From: Eucalyptus grandis
Taxonomy: Eukaryota; Streptophyta; Magnoliopsida; Myrtales; Myrtaceae
DNA: 64,000 nt
Direction: 5' to 3'
NCBI RefSeq assembly: GCF_016545825.1
Contig: NC_052616.1
Location: forward strand, 55,745,623 to 55,809,622
In this document: piece after piece, positions 47,255 through 59,304 of the stretch
Layout: each line of letters begins with the position of its first letter
Numbering within the stretch: the stretch's first letter is position 1
The notes under the pieces: generated by a model
The model's database searches: none
What the model was told of the DNA's origin: nothing
The model's input: only the letters and a program-made list of their open reading frames with translations
Position numbers and translations under genes: made by a program

Positions 47255-48584
47255 ATGGACATTCTCCGTTTCTCGTGCGGCATTCTCGCTACCGCGTTTC
47301 ACATTCCAATTTCTGCATTATTTTCTGTCTTTCGATTCCGTCCTCTTTCGTCACTTCACTTGTTCTCAGCTTTAATGTCGCACGCTTTCCCTGTTTCCAA
47401 TATAGGAAATGCAGTCGGTCTGTTCCTTTTCTTGGCGCCTATGTAAGTCACAGTGTATCTGTTTGCTAAGTTACCATCCCGTCTTCTTCACTAAAACTTG
47501 TGAAGTTGCATAATTATTCTAGGACCACGTTCAAGAGGATCGTGAGGAGGCGGTCAACGGAGCAGTTCTCAGGCATCCCTTACATAGTAACTCTTCTTAG
47601 TTGCAGCCTCTCCACTTGGTGAGTTCTATAAGATTCGTAAAAATTAGCACAATGTTACTAAGGCACTAACCGGCTTGATTTTCTATCTAATTATCTAAAC
47701 TCGTGGGAATCTCTCTATACTTGGAAATGGCTAAATGATTTCACAGGTATGGACTACCATTCGTATCTCCGGACAACCTTCTGGTATTAATCATTAGTGG
47801 CATAGGAGTTGTGATTGAGCTCACGTATGTTTGGATCTTCATCACATACGCACCAAAGAAGGAGAGTCAAAAGATCATGGGACTCTCTGGTCTTGCTCTG
47901 ATTCTTGTCTTAACATTTGCCTTTGTCTCCCTCTTCGCCCTGCATGGCAAGACCCGGAAACTCTTCTGTGGCATCATGCTCGACATTTTCTCTATCCTTA
48001 CGTATGCTTCACCTCTATCAGTCATGGTAAGAACTACTGTATTGTTAGATATAAAATATATTTCGCACTATATTCTGACAGTTTAAGCTTTTGGAGTAAA
48101 GGATTATGCACTCAATTTAGATCTAGAATGCATCTTACATCTTAGAACATGTCATCATCAAAAGGATATGTGGGCTAGAATCAAAAGTTCAAAGTGTATT
48201 TGAATTATACAATTGGTTTCATCTGTTCCAGTTGGTTCATACAGATGTTGGTGATTAAGACGAAGAGCGTGGAGTTCATGCCTTTTTTGTTATCGTTGTC
48301 CTCCTTCTTATGCGGCATCTTTTGGCTCGCATATGGCCTTCTTAGTCAGGACCCCTTTCTCATCGTAAGCATTCACCTTATATCGTAATTGAGTGAATGT
48401 GTAAAGTGAGTATTCGAACTATGTTAGGTAATGACTTGGTTTATTTGAACTCGATGGTTATAAGAAGATCTTCGTAATGGCGTTGCAGGTGTCCAATGGA
48501 CTGGGGACTGGACTAGGGATTGCCCAACTGATCTTGTATGCAATGTATGGCAAGAACCAGAGTCAAACAAAAAAACGAGGTTAG
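47255..48584 (+). CDS. SWEET1: SWEET1-like copy 6 (subgroup B), intron 1 donor lost
   Basis: Exons: 47255-47288, 47406-47442, 47523-47618, 47747-48026, 48245-48364 and 48489-48584. Introns 2-5 are GT-AG. The intron 1 donor is CT (47289-47290) where sister copies have GT. Intron 1 is 117 nt, a multiple of three, with no stop in frame, so keeping it would add 39 residues inside helix 1 without breaking the frame. Without it the protein is 220 aa. Pro23, Pro43, Pro145, Pro162, Trp176 and Asn192 are present; position 54 is Ser, 73 is Ser, and Pro191 is Ser (VSNG). A shift in an A-run near 48567-48575 ends the tail early at TAG 48582-48584, as in copy 7. It may be functional, mis-spliced or a young pseudogene. 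Confidence 0.72.
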
Positions 48585-50710
48585 GGATGAATTCGGGGAG
48601 ATGGATCTTGAAAAGACAGGTCAAAATGAAGAAACGGAGTTGCCACGCTTAAGCTTCACCGCTTCTAGCAAAAACTGACCAGCTTTCTTGAATGTATTAT
48701 CATTCAAAATTAAGTGGTGACGGACTTAAGTGATGAGGTTATTGCCTCAATGAGATTTGACAAGGATCATCTTTCCTTTTCATTCCCTCTTCTATTTTTC
48801 GGGTTTTGACTTTTATCCTACAGAGTTCGCCTTCCTTACTCTCCTCAGTACATCAGCTGTGAGACAACTCAAGTGTTGCCTTATTTGTGAAAGGCCTTCA
48901 CTGGTTCATAAGTCATGTTCACCTCAAAATGGTCACTACATTATATGGTTATTCAAAATGTACCTTTTCAAAATTGGCACATGTGAGAGGTCGTTACACT
49001 CTCTCCCTCCTTAAACCCTCAACCCCCACTACTATCATTGATAATTAACTCACAATCCACACCCCCCCCCCCCTTCTCTCAACGATGGCAACGAGTTCCT
49101 ACTAAGATGGATGTGTGATTTGTTTTAAAAAGTTCTCACATCAGAGAAGGTGTTTTGTGAAACAGTTAATATATCATAGTTAGTTCATAATTCATTGGTT
49201 AAGCTTTTGAGCGAATGTGAGTCTAACTGGATATGTTCACGAGCTTGAACTTAGACTTCCCTTTGGTGATCTCTCCATGTGAAAGATATCAAGTTTCTAC
49301 CACACGCTACCAAATAAATGATACTAGATCAATGGTAATTTGGTAGGACTCTAGTCTTTTCGTGTTTGGTAAATATCTCAAGTAAGTAATCTCAGGACCA
49401 ACGTGGCTTCCAAGCAATCTTGATAGTTTGGTCCAGTGAAAGAAACTTGGTGGGCATGTGGTGTAGTAACACGGTCTCAATGGCAATCTTCATTTTCAAA
49501 CTAGAGAAAGAGATCGGGGATGAAGGTGAACATTAGGGATTCAAATTGAGATGGAAAATGATACCTTAATTAAGAAGAAGTAGAGCTCGCAAGTAAGAGG
49601 GAAATTATTGAGATGCACGTTAGAATTTGGCACTCAAACACAACAAAATAAAGAGTAAAAACGTGAAAGAGAAATCGAGGTACAATGTTTATCATAGTTC
49701 ATTTTTAAACTAGGGATACATCCAGCAGATCATTTCGCTACAATTAACACATCTTACCCCTCTATTACAATCCTTAATTACCAAAAAAGAGATTATGTAT
49801 AAGTAGCAATAGCTATTCATGGGTCCAAATTCAAGATAATCAATCAAATATGGTCTCCAATTATAAGAGCCCTCTAGTGGCCGAGGGAGCTACCCCTAAT
49901 TCCCCATCGAGGTGGCCCCCGGACCCTTGCCCATTCATTAGAGAGCAGAACTCCCATGTTTTCTTATCAATGGGAAGTATGAATTACATCTCAACAATTA
50001 AGTATTTATTACATTAGAAATCCTCCATATTAGCAAATTGATGTGATGTGAATTAGAAAATATATTCTAATTAGCTCATAACTCATTACCTGAAGTTTTT
50101 TAATAAAGTAAGTATAACCGGATATGTTTATGGGCTTGGATTTGGAACTCCAAGATAATCTCCCAGTGAAGGTAAGGGACTTCTGCTTCGTTTTCTAAAT
50201 AGCTCCTCAACTAATACTCGCTACAGAGAAGCTCCATATCTAAGGTAGAGCTCCCCTTGGCCTCCATGGCCATGGAGCCTTCATTGCCACTGAGAATTTC
50301 TTCGGTTTTAGTAACTTAAACAGCACACTTTATTTAATCAACCGACATTTCTTTTCATGCCTTTGTTTCTGGAGTCACCTTTCGGGAATAAATTTTGGTG
50401 GTAGTGGTGGTGAGAATCAAAACGTTGGGCAACCCAAATTTGTCGAATCCTACTTTAAAGTTAGTGGCTCTATTATTCAGAGAAAAAGATTTGTGTGTGG
50501 AATCCATGCTTCCTATATTATCATCGCATAAAAGTTACTTCAATTTAGATCTAGCTCAGACCACAAAGAAAACGTTGAATGAATGTCAATATAATCATGA
50601 AATAAAATTGTGAGTTCTACGTGCTCTCCACTTGATTGATGGTACAATATCCACCATATTATCAAAAGGGACGAGGATCCTTTCCGGTTGGCGTTGGATC
50701 CCGTGTATTC
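48585..50710. other. Flank between copy 6 and copy 7 insertions
   Basis: No gene. The first part is the conserved 3' flank with a C-run at 49062-49073 where others carry CT repeats. The rest is the duplicated intergenic block and the distal promoter flank of copy 7, with (GGT)-like words at 50397-50412. Confidence 0.6.
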
Positions 50711-50713
50711 TTA

Positions 50714-51629
50714 GGGTGCGTTTGTTTGTGTTTCTGTTTAAAAATTGTTCCATGGAACAGAAATAGAAAAAATGTTTATGTTCCGGGGAACAATTTTTGA
50801 ACAAAAACGCGTTTGGTAAACTTGTTCCGGAAATAAAAAAATAAATAGAAACACGTTTGGTAAATTTGTATAATTTTTTTTATTTCTTTTATTTTTTCTA
50901 TTTTTCTTATTTTTCCTTTTTTTCTTTTTTTCTTTTTCCTTTTTCTTTTTTTCTTCTTTTGGCCGGTCGCCGGCCTCGACCATGGCCAAGTGACCGGCCG
51001 ACGAGGGCCGGCGGCCTCGCCTGTGCACGGCAAGGCCGAGCCTCGCCGGCCGCCGGGCGAGCTCGGCCTCGCCGATCTAGGCGAGATCGAGCTCGCCCGC
51101 CGCCGGGCGAGGCCGAGCTCGCCGGCCACCGCCTCACCGGATCTAGGCGAGTCGCCTCGCCGGATCTAGGCGAGATTGAGCTCGCCCAGCCCGGCGCGAG
51201 GCCGAGCTCACCCAAGCAGCCGGCGAGGCTCGGCCCGCCGGATCCGGGCGTGTCGGCGTCGCCGGCGGTGGCCGGCGAGGCCGAGCCTCGCCGGGCAAGC
51301 TCGGCCTCGTCGGATCCGGGCGAGCTCGAGCTCGCCCAGCCAAGGCGAGGCCGCCGGCCCTCGCGTCGGTCGCCGACCATGGCCGAGGCCGGCGACCGGC
51401 GAAAGAAAATAAGAAGAAAAAGAAGAAGAAATAAAAAAAGTGTTTCTAAGTTTTGTTTTAAATAAGAAACACAAAATTTGTGTTTCTTATTTTGTTTCTT
51501 TTTGTTCCGGAACAAAAAGAACAAAAAAGAAACAAACGCACCCAAACGCGTTTGTTCCTTTTTGTTCCCCAAAAAAAAAAAACAGAAAAGTGTTTAAAAA
51601 CAAAAAAAGAAACATAAACAAACAGACCC
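50714..51629. mobile_element. Tourist/Harbinger-like element 1 of a tandem pair
   Basis: Starts GGGTGCGTTTGTTTGTGTTTC and ends GAAACATAAACAAACAGACCC. TTA flanks each side (50711-50713, 51630-51632). The AT-rich arms are inverted (CTTTTTGTTCC words) and the core (about 50960-51405) is very GC-rich, opening with GGCCGGTCGCCGGCCTCG and closing with the inverse. The 3-bp TTA duplication and GGG...GTTTG tips fit PIF/Harbinger. No transposase is visible, so it is non-autonomous. The long open frames on both strands are artefacts of the GC-rich repeats. Confidence 0.82.
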
Positions 51630-51632
51630 TTA

Positions 51633-52650
51633 GGTGCGTTTGCTTGTGTGTCTGTTTAAAAATTGTTCCAGGGAAACGAAATAGAAAAATGTTTTGCTCC
51701 TAGGGGAACAATTTTTGAAAAAAAACGCGTTTGGTAAACTTGTTCCGGAAATAAAAAATAAACAGAAACACGTTTGGTAAATTTGTATAATTTTTTTATT
51801 TCTTTAATTTTTTCTATTTTTTTTCTTTTTTTTCCTTTTTTTTCTTTTTTCTTTTTCCTTTTTCCTTTTTTCTTCTTTTGGCCGATCGCCGGCCTCGGCC
51901 ATGGCCGGCGATCGGCCGACGAGGGCCGGTGGCCTCGCCCAGCACGGCGAGGCTCGCCGGGCCCCCGGCGAGGCCGAGCCTCGCCGGCCGCCGGGCGAGG
52001 TCGACTCGCCGGATCGGGGGCGAGATCGAGCTCGCCCGGCCGTCGGCGAGGCTTGGCTCGCGGGCCACCCGCCGGATCCGGGGGCGAGTCGGCCTCGCCG
52101 ACCCGGGGCAAGATCGAGCTCGCCGCCCCGGCGCGAGGTCGGCTCGCCGTGATCGGGCGAGCTCGAGCTCGCCGATCCGGCGAGGCCGACCTCGCCAGCC
52201 GGCCGGCGAGGCTCGGCCTCGCCGGATCTAGGCGTGTCGGCGACGCCCGGGCGGTGGCCCGGCGAGGCCGAGCCTCGCCGCCGCCGGGCGAGCCGGGCCC
52301 GCCGGGGGCCGGCGAGCCTCGCCGTGGCCGGGAGGCCGTCGGCCCTCGTCGGCCGGGTCGCCGGCCATGGCCGAGGCCGGCGACCGGCGAAAGAAAATAA
52401 GAAGAAGAAAATAAGAAGAAAAAGAAGAAGAAATAAAAAAAAAAAAAAAGTGTTTCTAAGTTTTGTTTTAAATAAGAAACACAAAATTTGTGTTTCTTAT
52501 TTATGTTTCTTTTGTTTCTGGAACAAAAAGAACAAAAGGAAACAGTAAACGCACCCAAACGCGTTTCTGTTCCTTTTTGTTCCTTAAACAAAAAAACAGA
52601 AAAAGTGTTTAAAAAAAAAAAAAAAAAAAGAAACATAAACAAACAGACCC
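51633..52650. mobile_element. Tourist/Harbinger-like element 2 of a tandem pair
   Basis: Starts GGTGCGTTTGCTTGTG and ends GAAACATAAACAAACAGACCC, followed by TTA (52651-52653). It shares the TTA at 51630-51632 with element 1 and is the same orientation and family. The core (about 51880-52390) opens GGCCGATCGCCGGCCTCGGCC and closes with an inverse. The 328-aa minus-strand frame at 51656-52642 spans the whole element, terminus to terminus, and is not a protein gene. Confidence 0.82.
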
Positions 52651-52653
52651 TTA

Positions 52654-53205
52654 GTCACTCAGAAACTCAGAGTGAGATATCATCAATTCAAAATGTTCTA
52701 ATTAATTCAAACACTTAGACACTATTCAAACTCCATCGAGAAAAAGATGTTGCGCTAAGATTATTTGCTTCAAAAGTAACCCAACTCCCCATTGGTAGAT
52801 TATAAAAGTGACCAAAACAAATATATATGGAACGTTCCACTAAGAAAGTATGATGAATGTCACCTTCTAATCTAACTTCTAGCAATTATGGCTAACTTTT
52901 CAATTACTGAAACATCTGCTTCGGACAGGAACTCTTGCTTCACCTCTTCATTAGATATTCTAAGTTCCAATTCGAGTTCACCAGAATCCATTTTGGAAAA
53001 GAAGAGAAAGTTCCACTAATCTTTGTCTGCTCTCGTCATTTTAGAGTTGGGTCTCTCTATATATAAACGAACCAGAGCAAGTCTGGTGTATTTAGTTCAT
53101 TATGGCATTGCCAAATTAGTAAGGCCTTCAACCTCAGAGCAGATTTGCTGTTGCCACTTCGCCCTATTTACTTTCTTCTAACTTGTTTTTGACCTGGGAA
53201 AAGCC
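52654..53205 (+). promoter_or_regulatory. Promoter of copy 7
   Basis: Palindrome GGAACGTTCC at 52829-52838, TATATATAAA at 53058-53067 and the AACGAACCAGAG phrase after it, about 140 bp before the ATG. This is the best preserved subgroup B promoter core in the window. Confidence 0.6.
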
Positions 53206-54523
53206 ATGGACATTCTCCGTTTCTTGTGCGGCATTCTTGGTACTGCGTTTTACATTCTAACTTCTGCATTTCTTCTTGTCATTCGGGCCCTGTCCTCTTT
53301 CATTGCTTCACTTGTTCTCGGCTTTAATGACGTGTGCTTTCCCTGTTTCCAATATAGGTAATGTAGTCAGTCTGCTCCTTTTCTTGGCACCTATGTAAGT
53401 TACATTGTATCTGTTTGCTAAGTTATCATCCTGTCTTCTTCGGTAAAACTTGTGAAGTTGCATTCCTATTCTAGGACCACGTTCAGGAGGATCATAAGGA
53501 ACCAGTCAACAGAGCAGTTCTCAGGCGTCCCTTACGTGGTAACTCTTCTTAGCTGCAGCCTCTACACCTGGTAAGTTCTACAAGATTCGTAACAATTATC
53601 ACAATGTTACCAAGGCATTAATTGGCTTGATTTTCTATCTAATAAACCAAACTCGTGTGTATCTCTCTATACTTATAAATGGCCAAATGATTTCGCAGGT
53701 ATGGACTACCGTTCATGTCACCGGACAACCTTCTGCTTTTGATCATTAGCGTCATAGGTGTTGTGATTGAGCTCACGTACGTTTGGATCTTCATCACGTA
53801 CGCACCAAAGAAGGAGAGGGCGAAGATCATGGTACTCTCTGGTCTTGCTCTGATTCTTATCTTAACATTTGCCCTTGTCTCCCTCTTCGCCCTGCACAGC
53901 AAGACCCGGAAACTCTTCTGCGGCATCATGCTTGACATTTTCTCTACTATTACGTATGCTTCACCTCTATCGATCATGGTAAGAACTACTATATTCTTAG
54001 ATAAAAATTATTTCGCCCTATATTTTAACATTTTAAACTTTTGTAGTAAACGATTACACACTCAATTTAGATCTAGAATGCATCTTAAATCTTAAACATA
54101 TCGTCATCAAAAGGACATGTTGGCAAGAATTAGAAGTTCAAAGTGTGTTTGAATTACGTGCTCGGTTTCATCTGTTCCATTTGGTTCACACAGATGTTGG
54201 TGATCAAGACGAAGAGTGCAGAATTCATGCCTTTTTTGTTATCGCTGCTCTTTTTCTTATGCGGCATCTTTTGGCTCGCATATGGCCTTCTTAATCGGGA
54301 CCCCTTTCTCATCGTAAGCAATCATCTTATATCATTATCCAGTGTCTGGGTAGAGTGAATATTTAAACTATGTTAGCTAAACAACTTGGTTTATTTGAAC
54401 TTGATAGTTTACGTAATGGTGTTGCAGGTGCCTAATGGATTGGGGACTGGACTTGGGATTGCGCAATTGATCTTGTATGCTAAGTACCGCAAGAACCAGA
54501 GTCATACAAAAAAACGAGGTTAG
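53206..54523 (+). CDS. SWEET1: SWEET1-like sugar transporter, copy 7 (subgroup B), short tail
   Basis: 220-aa SWEET. Exons: 53206-53239, 53358-53394, 53475-53570, 53699-53978, 54194-54313 and 54428-54523, all GT-AG. Pro23, Pro43, Pro145, Pro162, Trp176 and Asn192 are kept; position 54 is Tyr and position 73 is Ser (IISVIG). Helix 1 reads NVVSLLLFLAPM, with Ser where other copies have Gly. An A-run near 54507-54515 shifts the frame so the tail ends at TAG (54521-54523) after HTKKRG, about 22 residues sooner than in copy 2. The old reading frame of the tail can still be followed downstream. Seven helices are complete, so transport is still plausible. Confidence 0.88.
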
Positions 54524-54938
54524 GGATGAATTCGGGGAGATGGATGTTGAAAAGACAGATCAAAATGAAGGAACCGAGTTGCCCCGCTGAAGCTTCGCCG
54601 CTTCTAGCAAAAAATTGACCAGCTTTCTTGAATGTATTATCGTTCAAAAATTAAGTGGCTAGGGACTTACATGATGAGGTTATCACCTTCCTTTCTCTAC
54701 TGTGATAGATGCTGCCTTCAGTACTACATCAGCTGTGAGACAACTCGAGTATGGCAATATTTGTGAAAGGCCTTTATTGATTCATAAGTCAGCGTTCACC
54801 TCAAAATGGTCACGCTTTACATGGTTATTCAAAATGGTCCTTTTCGAAATTAGCACGCGTGGGATCAGGTCGTTACACTCTCTCTTCCTCCTTAAACCCC
54901 CTACTGTCATTGTCACTTAACTTGCAATCCCCAGCATC

Positions 54939-54993
<55 letters not shown>

Positions 54994-55762
54994 GTGGTGA
55001 TGAGTTCCTATTGAGATGGACGTGCAAATTAATTTAGAAAATTATCATATTGAGAAGGCATTGTGTAAAATAGTTAATATATCATAGTTGGTTTATAAAT
55101 CATTGATTTAAGTTTTTGAGTAAATATGGGTCTAATAGAATTTGTCCACGAGCTTGGACTTTGGCTTTCTCCCCACTTGAAGGATATCAGGCTTCTGCTA
55201 CTCAATTCCAAATAAATAGTACTAAAGCTGATGGTAAATTGGTAGAAGTCTCATTTGTTTAATGTTTGGTAAATATTACAAGTAATCTTGGGACTAACAT
55301 GGCTTCCAAGCAATCTTCATGGTTCGGTCTGGCAAAAGAAACTTGGTCGGCATGTTGTGTAGGAACACAGTTTCGATCACAATCTTCATGTTTGGTCTGG
55401 AGAAAGAGATTGAACATTGGAGAGTCAAATTGAGATGGAAAATTACACCTCAATGAAAATGAAGCGGATCTAATACTAAGCTCGCATGTGAGAGGGAAAT
55501 TGTTGAGATACATGTTAGGATTAAGGGCAAAAACATAACAAAATGGAAAGTAAAAGCGAGAAAGAGAAATCAAAATGGAAAGTTTATCTTAGTTTACTCT
55601 TATACTGAAGTTATATCCAACAGAGGATTATATTATAATTAACATCTCCTGCCCTCTATTACAACCCTTAATTAAAAAGAAAAAGATTACGTATAGGCGG
55701 CTCTAAATATTTATGTGTCAAAAGTCAAACTATCAATAAAATACGGATTCAAATTATAAATG
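54524..55762. other. 3' flank of copy 7 with CT repeat
   Basis: No gene. The conserved flank leads into (CT)n at 54942-54991 and then the duplicated intergenic block shared with the regions after copies 5 and 6. Collinearity ends near 55762. Confidence 0.65.
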
Positions 55763-56760
55763 ACATCATTATGCTGAGAGATCACCAGCGATAGCATCAT
55801 GTCTGTTGACCAACACCATTCTACAACCATCCCCTCCCCCGCATGCGGGCGTGCGCAAGGTGTCGAGCTGTACCATGAAAGTAAAGGCCGTTCACGTGGA
55901 GAATGGCAACCACGATGGCCAGAGCCTACCAAGGCAATAGCAGGGCCGGATGTGGCGCTGTACAAAGGAGAGAGAATGAGTGGGCGACAGGAATTAGGAC
56001 GCGGAGGCACTTTCTGATTTAGACAAGCACATTTATGAATGAATTGTCCACATGTCAGATTCTGGTGTACAGGACAACCTATGTGAATGGGGTACGCGAC
56101 GCATCTCAATCCAACATGAAATAGGCAAGACAGCTACAAAAACGATCAAACTGGAAGAGAAGATTAGTTTCGCTTTCTGCAATCCGACAACTCTTGTATC
56201 GGATGCACGACGATATGACTTGATTGAAAATGAACAAAGAAAGCCTCTCAAATGTGCAGCCTTTACTCCGTTTTCCTTCGGTTGGACAGATAATATTCAA
56301 GGTAAAAAAACGGAAAAGAGAATCACAGAACAAGAAAAGAGTTGAATGTTTTGCGGATTTCCTCTTTCCTGGTGATCAATCATCCAAGGAAAAACGAGCT
56401 TGATCTGTCTAATCACAGAGCTATCCATGATACGACTGTCTCTTTTCAGCCCCAGTTAGTGCTGAGAAAGAAATTTATATATACAGAGAAGTGCTTGAAG
56501 AATTAGAAGTGCAATGCTGGAATTTGGAATCGGGTGCCAAACCATTAGCACTGAGAACTGATTCTGAGAGTGGTCTTTTGGCCAATCCATTTGGGAGGGT
56601 CGCTATTAAGATTGAACCCACAGAGCACAATTCCTCTGGAGCACATCGAATGATCCGAGTTGAATCAACAAAAGTAGTCCTAAATCAAGCCTATACCGCT
56701 TTTCAATTTGTTACAGTGAAAATGTTGTTTCAACATATGTAGTTTCTGTTACTGTTATCC
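55763..56760 (+). other. Unassigned single-copy-looking region with small frames
   Basis: Moderate-GC sequence not repeated elsewhere in the window. Plus-strand frames at 56052-56345 (97 aa) and 56491-56742 (83 aa) and a minus-strand frame at 55711-56109 (132 aa) have mixed, non-repetitive composition, but no domain is recognised. The minus-strand frame has several Cys and His (GCPVHQN, HKCACLN). It could be a gene fragment, a non-coding transcript or an old element. I do not assign a function. Confidence 0.3.
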
Positions 56761-59051
56761 TACTGTTTAATCTGTGTCAATGGCGTGTATACTAGCTTAG
56801 ACGTGAGGGAAGATGATCAGAAAGCGATAATGTTATATAAATTTCTTCTGTTAAGATGCATTTTTTGTTATTGATCTATTGTTTATTTGTTAAATTTCAG
56901 ATTGATCTTTTAATATTGTTATTTGTGAAATATTAGTTTAATATTATTCATTTGTCAAATATGAGTCAAATATAAGATAGACGCCTCCACATTATAAAAA
57001 TTTTCCACAACCTCATGATAAATAGATTTGTCTAGACATATAATTTATAGGTATTTCCAAATAGAATCGATATCTTCATAAACAATTATTTTGAGTCTTT
57101 ATTTCTAAAATATGCAAAATTATATTATTCTTTTGTGCATCGATTGGAGATTTATAACCAAAATGTGTCTAAAAATGAGTGATGCAGATTGTGATACCAT
57201 ACGTTCGTTTAAGATCTATAGTAAGTATGAGAATTAGAGATGCATAATCAAAATACTAACATGTGTACAAGAATTAGCAAGGCGGAATTAGATTATTGCG
57301 AGAATTAAAGATTTACTAAAATGATCATTAAAAGCAAATAAATGAGTAAAGCTTGCACGTAAGCGTGTCATGTGACTTAACTTCGCGTTAGATTTACCCA
57401 CTTTTAGATTATGAGATTGCCTTTCACCAATCTAAAAGCTTAACCTATCAAGTGGTTTGACATCGCTTGAACCTATTCTCCTGATATGTACTGTTGAATG
57501 AAGTTTTGATTACCTAAAAGAATATTAGCATGAGATCAGTTTTCATCACAATGGAAGAACGATAGTCACATGGATTCACAAAAATCCCGTCGATAGGACG
57601 CCGGTGACACTTCTAACTCGGCAAAACCTTTAATCGATGAGCAAGCATTGCATAGACTCAATCACCATGAGGAGCAAAATTATTTTCATAAGTTAATGCA
57701 CCCAATAATGGTCTTTTCTTTATAATACAACATCTCAATCTGCAATGTTTGACGAAATGGATGGTCACGGTTCATGCATTTCCCTATTATGTCACATCTA
57801 ACGCATGCTTATAAGTAAGAAAAAATTTGTCGCATGGGACGCCAGGATAAGGGCCGGCAAAGGAATGCAAATTGCCAAAAGGATACTGATAAACTGAGTT
57901 AATATAACTTTTAGTAAGCGATAATTGACACATAAGAGGATAAGTATAATTAGAGATAATATAAGTCTTAGGAAGCAATCAGTGACACACACCGTTAATA
58001 TTAGTTTAGTTAGCCAAATTATTTTTCTCCCATGTTAAGCCCCACATAAGAGAGGCTTCTAAAGAGAAAAGGGCATCTAAAGAGCACATTCCGCACAACG
58101 CCCTCCGTGGACATGAAAGTGAAGATATTGACCAAAACTTGTAAGATGTCACCGAAGAAAGTATCCCCAAAAAAAAAAGTGTGATGTGTCGAAATTGATT
58201 TGATGTCTTGCGAGATCAGAAGCTTTCTCCTTTCGTTAATATGCGGATAGCTTGATTTGGCCTAGTAGAACAAGTGCCCACAACAAGTTTGTGGTCGGAG
58301 CTCAACATGATCCAAAGGCATAAACTTGATCCAATGTCATTTAGATTCACCAAACGGATGGCTTAGGTTAGATGTAGGTGGATAAAAAATAAACCCAACC
58401 CAGATCAATTCATACTTACTATAATTTTAGTAACACAAATTCGACTTGACTGAAACCTAACTCATACCTAACCCTAATGTGTGCTCTGGTTCTTATCACT
58501 CTTTCCCTCATATACTAACAAAAAAACTAATCAATTGAAAACAACTTAAACAAGAAAAAAATAGGAAATAAAAAAATTAATGAACTAATTGAGGAATCAA
58601 GAACCAGAACGCATCCTGTTATTTCTCTTGATGTTAGAAAATTGATCTAATTTACCAAAGGAGACCAACCCTGAAGAAGAATATGTGACATTAATTTAAT
58701 CCGATGTCCTTTGCTATCTTGTGGATTTTGCTATAGGCATAATCTAAGGCTCAAAAACACTCCAACACAAGAACAGTTGTAATTCCATAATTCTCCAGAA
58801 TCATAATAAATTTCTTTACGGTAGGCTCTTCCTATGAAGTAGGTACTGACAAACCACACCACTTAAATCTCCGGTATCTTTGCTATTTCCCACAATCAAT
58901 TTTGTCATCTCGCATTCGGTTTGACTTGCAAGGTTACGCTAGTTTTTTTATTATTTCATAACACTTTTATTCCCTTGGTATCGGAATTATTCCCGCCACG
59001 CACTCGCACTGCGCTCAACTCTTCATGGCCAGTTGGGTTTGTTTTTCTCCG
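56761..59051. other. No gene seen; upstream region of copy 8
   Basis: AT-rich, without convincing frames, repeats or similarity to the other SWEET flanks. Confidence 0.5.
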
Positions 59052-59058
59052 TATAAAT
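59052..59058 (+). promoter_or_regulatory. TATA box of SWEET copy 8
   Basis: TATAAAT, 102 bp before the ATG at 59154. The promoter is unlike those of copies 1-7 and lacks the AACGTT palindrome. Confidence 0.55.
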
Positions 59059-59304
59059 CAGATGCCCCATTCCCCTCTCTTCTCAGCTCATGAGCTCTCC
59101 AACTCTCCAAATTAATTCTGGTCAAACCTCAAGTCTGAAATCGAAAAATAATCATGGGTCCTCTTCGTTTCGCGGTCGGCATCATCGGTAGGTTTTCTTC
59201 TCTTTACATCTCTTCTTTTTATTTGCCAATACTTTCACTTTTTGTTTTTCTTTATTCGGTAGAAATTTGACATCCGGCGACAAATTTCAGTCACCTCCAC
59301 AAGA

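Noticed and set aside
51656..52642. A 328-aa open frame on the minus strand
   Set aside because: It spans a whole Tourist-like element including both TIRs. The translation is Phe-rich arms and Pro/Arg/Ala/Ser repeats that arise from AT-rich arms and a GC-rich palindromic core.
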